Positions 57,213 to 64,000 of a stretch of DNA of 64,000 nucleotides are shown one piece after another (position 1 is the stretch's first letter; the number at the start of each line of letters is the position of its first letter). The notes beneath the pieces were generated by a model. That model searched no databases. It was given only the letters and a program-made list of their open reading frames with translations, and was not told where the DNA came from. The stretch lies in the NCBI GenBank assembly GCA_950295325.1, contig OX485805.1, forward strand, positions 31,111,501-31,175,500. The letters are read 5' to 3'. Position numbers and translations under genes: made by a program. Source of the DNA: Polytrichum commune. Lineage: Eukaryota; Streptophyta; Polytrichopsida; Polytrichales; Polytrichaceae.

Positions 57213-60200
57213 ATGGATGGGTTTAGTGAAATAGGGGATTGGTCATCTGATGACATGGCCACTTGGCCATCTGCATCTGATGATGACCTAGACATTGTCG
57301 GGGAGGCTACTATGGCTGACAGTGCGGATGAAGATCATTTGGATTTACCTTCGTCTTCCGTACCGCAGTGTCCCATTGTTGAATGTACGGGACTTTCAAG
57401 GGCTTCGTGGGTGAATTTGGAGGTGATACTTCTTAACGATAGTGGAGTTGTTGTGGCGGAGGGGATTTGCCGTAACACCCATCCGCAAGATTGCATTGAT
57501 GAAAACCCGCTTGGCACTGAGGACGTTGGGGTTGTCATATTGGAGTCGGTCGTTCATTCCGAGGTGGATCCCACTCATAGGTTCTCCCTCCGCAGGTGGC
57601 CATTGAGGAATGTCACAATTGATGGAGTTAGCTTGCGTGAACATGAGCAACGACACATGCAAATCGAAAAGGAGGTGCAATCAAACATGCGGCCGCGCAA
57701 GGGTCAAAGAAAGTACGATACATTGGCACGTCCTGCTCCGTCTGCAACTGATTGTAAACGTCAAAGGTTGCTCGGGGAGGAGTCCATTAGAGAAGTTGCC
57801 ACAAAGGATTGTTGTGTGCATCGTTGTTGCCAATTGTTTCCAAGGGATAAATTGAAGGTCATCCGCGAAGAAATGTGGCTTGGAGATTTCCGTCTAAGAT
57901 CCACAAGAAAACTTGATGTCCATAGGGCGATACATGTGAATGGGACGGGTCGCAAGGTCATCACCATTGAAAGCATAGACGTGTGTTGTAAGGCATGGTA
58001 CACCATTCACGGTGTGTCGAAATCGGACTTTTATAGACAAGCTGCTTATGCCAAGGAAGGCCGCCGGTCCCGTCACCATGGTAACGTGGGTTTAAAGAAG
58101 CCTAGGGAAGCAACAAGGCAAGCAACGGCCACTCTAGCAACCATCATTGTCCCTCTTGCCGATGCAATGCCGCACAAAACACGCACACTCACAACCGGTG
58201 AAAAGGTTGTGGAGAAAGTTCTTCCCACAGGCACAAAATGGAAAGACATATTGTTGGACGTTAATGCAGTTGGCGAGAAGATTGGGTTGGAGCCAATTTC
58301 ATTGTCAAAATTGAGTGCAATCAAGAAACAAAACTTTAGCGAATACATTACAAAAAGACGAGGGGACAAATTTGCCAGGTGCTCTAATTGCGAGAAGTTG
58401 AAGCGCCTCCGGGATGCACACACGATGGGCACCGAGTCATATGCAGCGCATCAATTGAACTATTTCAAGCACGTAAACATGCAAGAGGCACACCGTAATG
58501 ATTACTACACAAATAGAGCTTTGTCCATCTCCAGGCCCTTGGAGGTTCTTACGGTCATCCATGACAAAATGGACCATGCCAAAACAGCCTCCCCATGTTT
58601 TGCAAATCGAATCAAGGCCACGGATGGGTTTTTCAAGTTGCCTGTATCGGTTACAGGTGAACTTCGAAACAATGTCATGACATACCCTAAATGTTGTTGT
58701 ATTTTATTCCGTGATGTACTGGAGAACATGGATTCCTTCATAATGGTTTATTCATACATAGATGCTAATCACGTTGGGTTGGCATTGCAGGAATGATTGC
58801 ACATGGACACGGTGATGTCAAATTTGCTCATTATGCTCTTGATTTGTATCCAGCGGATTCAAACCACACGATAGGATCATTTGCAAGGCTTTTACGTGAT
58901 TTAGAGAAACCACCAGCCTATTCTTCAGGATTGTTATTTGAGAACACGGGTTCAACACCTTTATATGAAGCGGTGTTGGATGGAAAAGATGTATGCTTGC
59001 ATTCGTTGCCCGAGCCACCCAATGAACCCGTGATTGCCAAGAAGTTGCCTCCAACTTTGCGTGTCCAATTGGACAATTGTGCCAAGGACAATAAAAGCAG
59101 ATATGTATTTGCATATTGGTCGTTGTTGGTTGCGAAAGGCATTTTCAAGGAGGTTTTTGTGTCCTTCCTATTGGTAGGCCACACGCACGATGATATTGAT
59201 GCATCTTTTGGGCGGTGGAGCATGAAGTTGCGGGAGGAGGATTTCCCTACAATTCCATTATTGATGAAGTCGTACATGGATTTGGAGAACGTTCCCGTCA
59301 TCCCCCATATGATTGAGGAGGTGCCAGACTTCAAGGCATTTATAGAACCTTATATTCGAAGTGGAGCTCACCGATTGATCGGGCATACGAAGGCACAACA
59401 ATTCCGCTTCTATATGCGTGACGATGGTGTCCCGGCCATGCAATACAAGTTGTTGTGCACGTCACAAGACTGGAGCCCGCCGGAGGGTCTTCTTGTGTGG
59501 CGCGTGGATGCGGATGGAAAGACCATGTTACCGGATGGGGAGCCTAGGCCTTGTAAGCCAATAGCCATGAAGAATTTGGAGGATATTTTGAAAGGTATAT
59601 CAGGCTTCATACAATATTGGGAGAGTTTGAAAATAGCGGATGTTGGCGGATCATGTTGGCATCGTTATGGGAGTTGGATACATTATTGGACACGTGTTCG
59701 TGCCGCCTTGGCAGACCTCCACCAAGATAGCCCTCATACTTTGAGGCATGGATTTTGGCCACAAACACGAGTCGATGTACAAGCTTCAGAGCCTAGTCTT
59801 TTGGGAAATGGAGAGGTTCGAGAGGAGTTTGATGTGGACGACCATTACGTGGGGCCTGCTAGTAGTCGTCCCCCACCATCTTTCCGCATTGCAGTGGATT
59901 GTCATGAAGGTTATATGCTCATTTTGCGTCCTGGAGACGAGACATATGCGAAGCCAGTGTGGGTGGCAAGAGCTTTGTCCAATCCCAATTTTGTAACTTC
60001 CAGCCCTCATTTTCGACAAATACAAGTGGAGTACTATCGACCGACAGCAAGGAATGAAGATGTGATTCGGCATTATACAGGCTGGGATACAAACCCTAAC
60101 TTTCGGTGGAAGGTGGATTCTGAGCACGGTCCATCTTGGGTAGATACAGATTCCATATTCATAGCATGGAAACCACGGAAACACCATAGTGGATCAGTGT

Positions 60201-60277
60201 CCATCCCTCAAAAGTACATAACTTTTGCAAAAGACAACCTTGCTCGGATTGCAGAAGAAGCAACCCACGTTGAATGA
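57213..60277 (+). CDS. DUF7869-type protein, probably transposon-derived (two exons, 976 residues)
   Basis: Exon 1 is 57213-58656 and exon 2 is 58791-60277. Donor TTACAG|GTGAAC and acceptor GGCATTGCAG|GA join as SVTGMIAHGHGD, restoring a continuous domain. An acceptor TGTGTAG at 57207 suggests an untranslated upstream exon. The N terminus is acidic (GDWSSDDMATWPSASDDDLD). A middle Cys/His block has CCVHRCCQLF and VCCKAWYTIHGVSKSDFYR. The C-terminal domain has VQLDNCAKDNKSRYVFAYWS (about residue 573) and LLVGHTHDDIDASFGRW (about 611), the signature of the domain catalogued as DUF7869. That domain is multi-copy in several plants and invertebrates and resembles DDE/RNase-H-like transposase cores; enzymatic function is not established. 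The reading frame is intact. Start chosen as the first ATG after the acceptor. Confidence 0.8.
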
Positions 60278-63200
60278 GAAGTTGGTAGGATTGTGTTAGC
60301 ATGATTATAGTTTAATACGTAATTATAGCAATATAAATTACACATATGTGTGCTCTTCAAAATTGGGGCAGAGTTTGGGTAGAACTTACGAATACTATAT
60401 TGTTTGGAGTTGGATGAATATCCATTTACTATATTTCAAGCTGCAATTGAAGTTCATCTTATTATTATGCTTGGGACTATATTCTCGAATGAAGAAACAT
60501 GCATTTATTACATGCACTTTGTATGTTGCAATGTCTATATTCTATTGAACATGCTAATAATAGAAATCATTTTATATATATTTTTGGGTGAAACTTGTTT
60601 GAAGTGCTCTACCCAATGTGTTTTTGTTGATGAAGTTGGTGTCGAGTGCTCTACCATATGTGCTTATGTCCGCACATCATAGATTTGGGATATTAGAACA
60701 TATAATATAATTGAGATTGTTGACAATATAGTTTCGGGCCTCTTCAAGTTCTTTGATCCATATATTAATTTGAGACTAGAGAAAGTCTCAATTTAACGAA
60801 TATAGTGTTCTTAGTGAAAAACCATGTTCAGCGCATGCAATTCAATCTCTTGAAAACATATGCAAACTTTAGCATTCACTCTTGGAGCCACACCAAATCA
60901 CATATATACCACTCAAATATAGGTATCTTAATAAGAAAAGTAACCAAATAAGGATTATTCACCAAATTAAGTGCTATGAAACATCACCCAAGTTTGAACA
61001 ACCACCTTTGCAAATTACTCCACCCCATGATCAATGCCCATATTAGCTTACGAGAACTTCCGCCCTCCCACTTCCGCAAAAAGTGGGAAGTATTTAGTGT
61101 ACCTCCCATTCATCCAAATAAAAGCTTTCAAATAATATGCAGCCTTGAAGTTACATTTTGAAGTTGATTTGACACTGGAATTAGCTTTAAAGATTTGAAG
61201 TAGTCTACATGAGATATATAAGATGAATTGGCAACAAATCTATGGGGCGTTCAAGTTTTCATGTTGGATGGATAAGAGATACACTATTATAGATAATTCC
61301 CTCTCTCCCACTTCCACCCTCCCCTTTGAAATTTGCTGATATAATATGCTCTCCCCTTGCTCTGGCCATGCAAATGTCAAGCTCCACCGTTGAGCTCCAT
61401 CCCCCGCCTCCACCCTCGAGTTCTCTCCACTTCTCCACCCTGCCTCATTTCTACGTAACCTTCCCTCACCGAAATCTCGTATGAAATAGCATCTACGCCA
61501 CTCCCAGCTAAGTATCCTTGTTTCAAAGTTGTTCATCGTTAATAGCTTCCCACTTCGACTACACTCGCCATATTTGTTTGCGGGACATAGTTGCAGCTCC
61601 ACAAGTGGAAGCTGCATTTGAATATCCACACTAGTTACTAGCTAGCTTGAGAGAAGCTGAGAGAGGATGTGAGTTTGTTAGTCAACGCTTTTTGGAACCT
61701 TAATCTGTTTGATCTTGAGGAAACTTTAAATGTTTCGCATGCATTGAGGTGTCGAGGATTCTTAAATTTTGCCATTGTTGATGAACTTGTGTAGGTATTG
61801 AAAAGGATCCTCAACGATATCAAAGATACTATGACGGGGTGCGTTCCACCATCGGAGAACTCACGTGCTGCTCCTGATCATTAGTTCTGCCCGAAGCTTT
61901 GTGCGGGACTGACTTCAAGTGAATCGGACACAATTTTCTCACGTTATAAAACGTATGGGTGGATATGTTCCTTGTAGCAGTTACAGTTTCTGATTGTAAA
62001 GTGGTGTCATCGTAGTCATAGTAGTACTGCCAACTGGATACGCTCCAAATCACTTGTGCTGTAAAGGTCGTGCCTTGTTTATGCAACGAGAGTTTATATA
62101 TGTATGAATCTATGATCAGCTGTTTTGGATTTCACTGGTGTAACTTGCTCACTTGAATCTTCTCTCCGATTGTACTGATGATTTGTCTCATCCATCTAGT
62201 GCATATTTTGAGATACTCCTGCCGAGGAGTTTGTCCGGATCTCTGACATACCTCCGCCACAAAATACTAAACTAGGTTGCACTATAAATATTACATCTTC
62301 ATTGTGCATGCAACGAGCAGGGCTACGCCAATAATCTGTTCATATATATACATTGTATCTATTTCTACTCTTATGTTTTTTTCCAATAAAACAATTGCTA
62401 TAGTCACGTTATCGAGTAGTGTGGTTATCTGACGTGTAACTACATGGAGTAATTCGATTGCATACCAATTTCAATCTTGGCGTCATAACGTGCTGGTCTG
62501 TGACTGTCCAGTGTAGAATATCGACTACTGTAATTCATCGATATACTGAGCTGGACCGATGACGTCGTAATCAAGCTGAAATCCGGCGCAGGATAGACTC
62601 ATTCGATACTGAAAGGTACAAATTTGCAATGCAACAGCCACCAGTCGATTCAAACAGGACCTGCCAAAGGGAAGCCGGGTTACGATGTGGCGAGCTTACA
62701 AAGTTCAGAATCTCACTTTCTAGATCCACTTGCAATAGGGGCACCAATAATTCTGCAATTAGACAAGTGATTAGACTAGTTCTAGATATTGGAGTGCAGG
62801 AAAGATGGCCAAGGGTACAAAAAAACCAAGATGTCCAAAATTGGAGTCCTCAATAAACCCTAGTCCTGGTAAAATTGAAAAAGCACACCTTCTGTCTCGG
62901 AACAAATTGCGCACACAATTTCCAGCAGATTTCTAGAGAAAAAGTCTCGGTCACATGATCAATGTCCAAGGACATGGGAGACACTTGCAAACTCTTTACA
63001 ATCGAATCGAAAACTATTTCATGGTAACCACGCAAGATCACGAGGAGGTTCACGAAGAGTTGAGTTCGATGAAATTGGATACTGCTTATCGACAGGATTG
63101 GTCGAAGAAAATTTCTAAATAAATTGATGCTAGAACTCTCAAGATCAGATAACCATAGGAAGAAATACTTGAATATTGGTAGCTGAAACTAGTATCTTCG

Positions 63201-63780
63201 CTCTGTGGAAGAGAGCTATCTATGGCAACTTCAATGTGTTATACCATATGCTTCTGATATTCAACCCAAAAGCCACTGCTAATCATTTCTTTGAAAGTGT
63301 ATGTTACGAGGATCTCAAGGATGGCTGTGCATATAAATTCTAAGACTTTATGTGTCACAAAACTGCCTTCTACAACCGTCATCGGATTATTGATAGACTA
63401 TGAGCCTGGTCACACAATTAAATCTCCGAGAGGCATGTGCCAACACATAATGCACGCACCTCTGCTCAGGCACATATCCAGCTAGTGTTCCTTGATAGAA
63501 AACCTGTAAGTTTTGCCAAAACAATTCTTTGGGAGTGCAAGGGCGTCACGTGCACAACTCAAATGTTTGAATTGTTGGTGATACTGTATTGCAATTCAAG
63601 TGCATAAGGCAGAACACAAAACGAATGCTACCACCTGTAAATGGAAGGATCTTCTCGTTAGAATGTACACCACGTCTACCGTAGCAGAAAAACATACCTA
63701 ATCACACTATAACAACACTAAGCATTTCAGGAAGAATCAACTTCTAATTAACGTGGGCCTATTAGATCCCTACAGTCTAA
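60278..63780. other. AT-rich DNA with no gene recognised
   Basis: Repeat-like blocks at 61440-61560 are shared with 44470-44580. Open frames up to 129 codons have no domain or splice support. No inverted terminal repeat matching any sequence upstream of 57 kb was noticed. Confidence 0.45.
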
Positions 63781-64000
63781 TCACTTTTGTGAATCATGTG
63801 TCGAAGTTAGACAGGTATAGCTCCGCTTACGAGTAATGTCCGTGCTTTTAAGAACGTCGTTTGCACTTTCCAACTCTAAGATGCGGGAATCCTGCTCCTG
63901 AATTCGAGACTTCATTTGCTGATTTTCAAGTAGTAAATGTTGTTGTTGGCGCTGACACTCTAAGATTAGATTTTCCATCCGCTGCATTCGAGACTGCTGC
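63781..64000 (-). CDS. C-terminal end of a coiled-coil protein, truncated by the window
   Basis: The frame is open from the window edge to TGA at 63781. It reads QQSRMQRMENLILECQRQQQ, HLLLENQQMKSRIQEQDSRI and LELESANDVLKSTDITRKRS before a short tail ..STHDSQK. Leu/Met at heptad spacing with Gln/Glu-rich surroundings is a strong coiled coil. The rest of the gene lies beyond 64000, so the family cannot be assigned. Confidence 0.6.
   Translation of the reverse strand, partial: QQSRMQRMENLILECQRQQQHLLLENQQMKSRIQEQDSRILELESANDVLKSTDITRKRSYTCLTSTHDSQK

Overview
The window is nuclear DNA from a land plant. Genes are split by GT..AG introns, intergenic DNA is AT-rich, a short CCCTAAA (Arabidopsis-type telomere) tract sits at 54.36 kb, and there is an oleosin with the conserved proline-knot hairpin. 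The oleosin gene structure, the GC-rich coding islands and the DUF7869-type gene suggest a non-seed plant (bryophyte, lycophyte or fern). That placement is inference; no species is identified.

0-18 kb is gene-poor and full of small DNA transposons: two elements with 8-bp target duplications (1473-2032 and 2842-3732, the second carrying a broken zinc-finger ORF), a family with TGTCGCAACCC-type inverted ends (4224-5670), a LINE relic (10684-10803), and four Harbinger-type MITEs with TAA/TTA target duplications (12196-15123), two of them directly abutting. 18-22 kb holds an oleosin gene (exons 19536-19889 and 21625-21747). A G-box/ABRE plus RY motif lies about 1 kb upstream, and both its leader and its intron are built from degenerate tandem duplications. 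22.8-28 kb holds a small secreted-protein gene (27411-27965) with five Cys/Pro-rich repeats and, inverted 4 kb away, a decayed copy of it (22796-23285).

28-39 kb is mostly repeats and anonymous AT-rich DNA. 39-43.6 kb is a GH1 beta-glucosidase pseudogene split by a 3490-bp PIF/Harbinger element with 34-bp perfect terminal repeats, TAA target duplication, a Myb/trihelix-like ORF1 and a DDE transposase ORF2, both broken.

45-60 kb is the most unusual part. On the minus strand lie (i) a four-exon gene (52050 to 47170) whose product joins a ParB-like 'IDGQHS' domain to a degenerate N4/N6 DNA-methyltransferase-like domain and a long acidic/coiled-coil tail, (ii) an FCP1/NIF-type HAD phosphatase-like ORF (46899-46087) and (iii) two more phase-0 exons (45943-45170). 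On the plus strand, divergent, is an intact two-exon gene (57213-60277) for a 976-residue DUF7869-type protein, probably transposon-derived. The introns and 5' leaders of this block, and one exon, are studded with about 35 copies of one palindrome: 10-bp arms GTTTGGGTCG and CGACCCAAAC around two variable bases. The palindrome seeds four different tandem arrays (periods 36, 57, about 158 and 78 bp). It was not noticed elsewhere in the window. The association of palindrome, ParB-like/methylase-like gene and transposase-like gene is the best candidate here for an undescribed system. The last 3.7 kb is anonymous except for the C-terminal end of a coiled-coil protein running off the window (63781-64000, minus).
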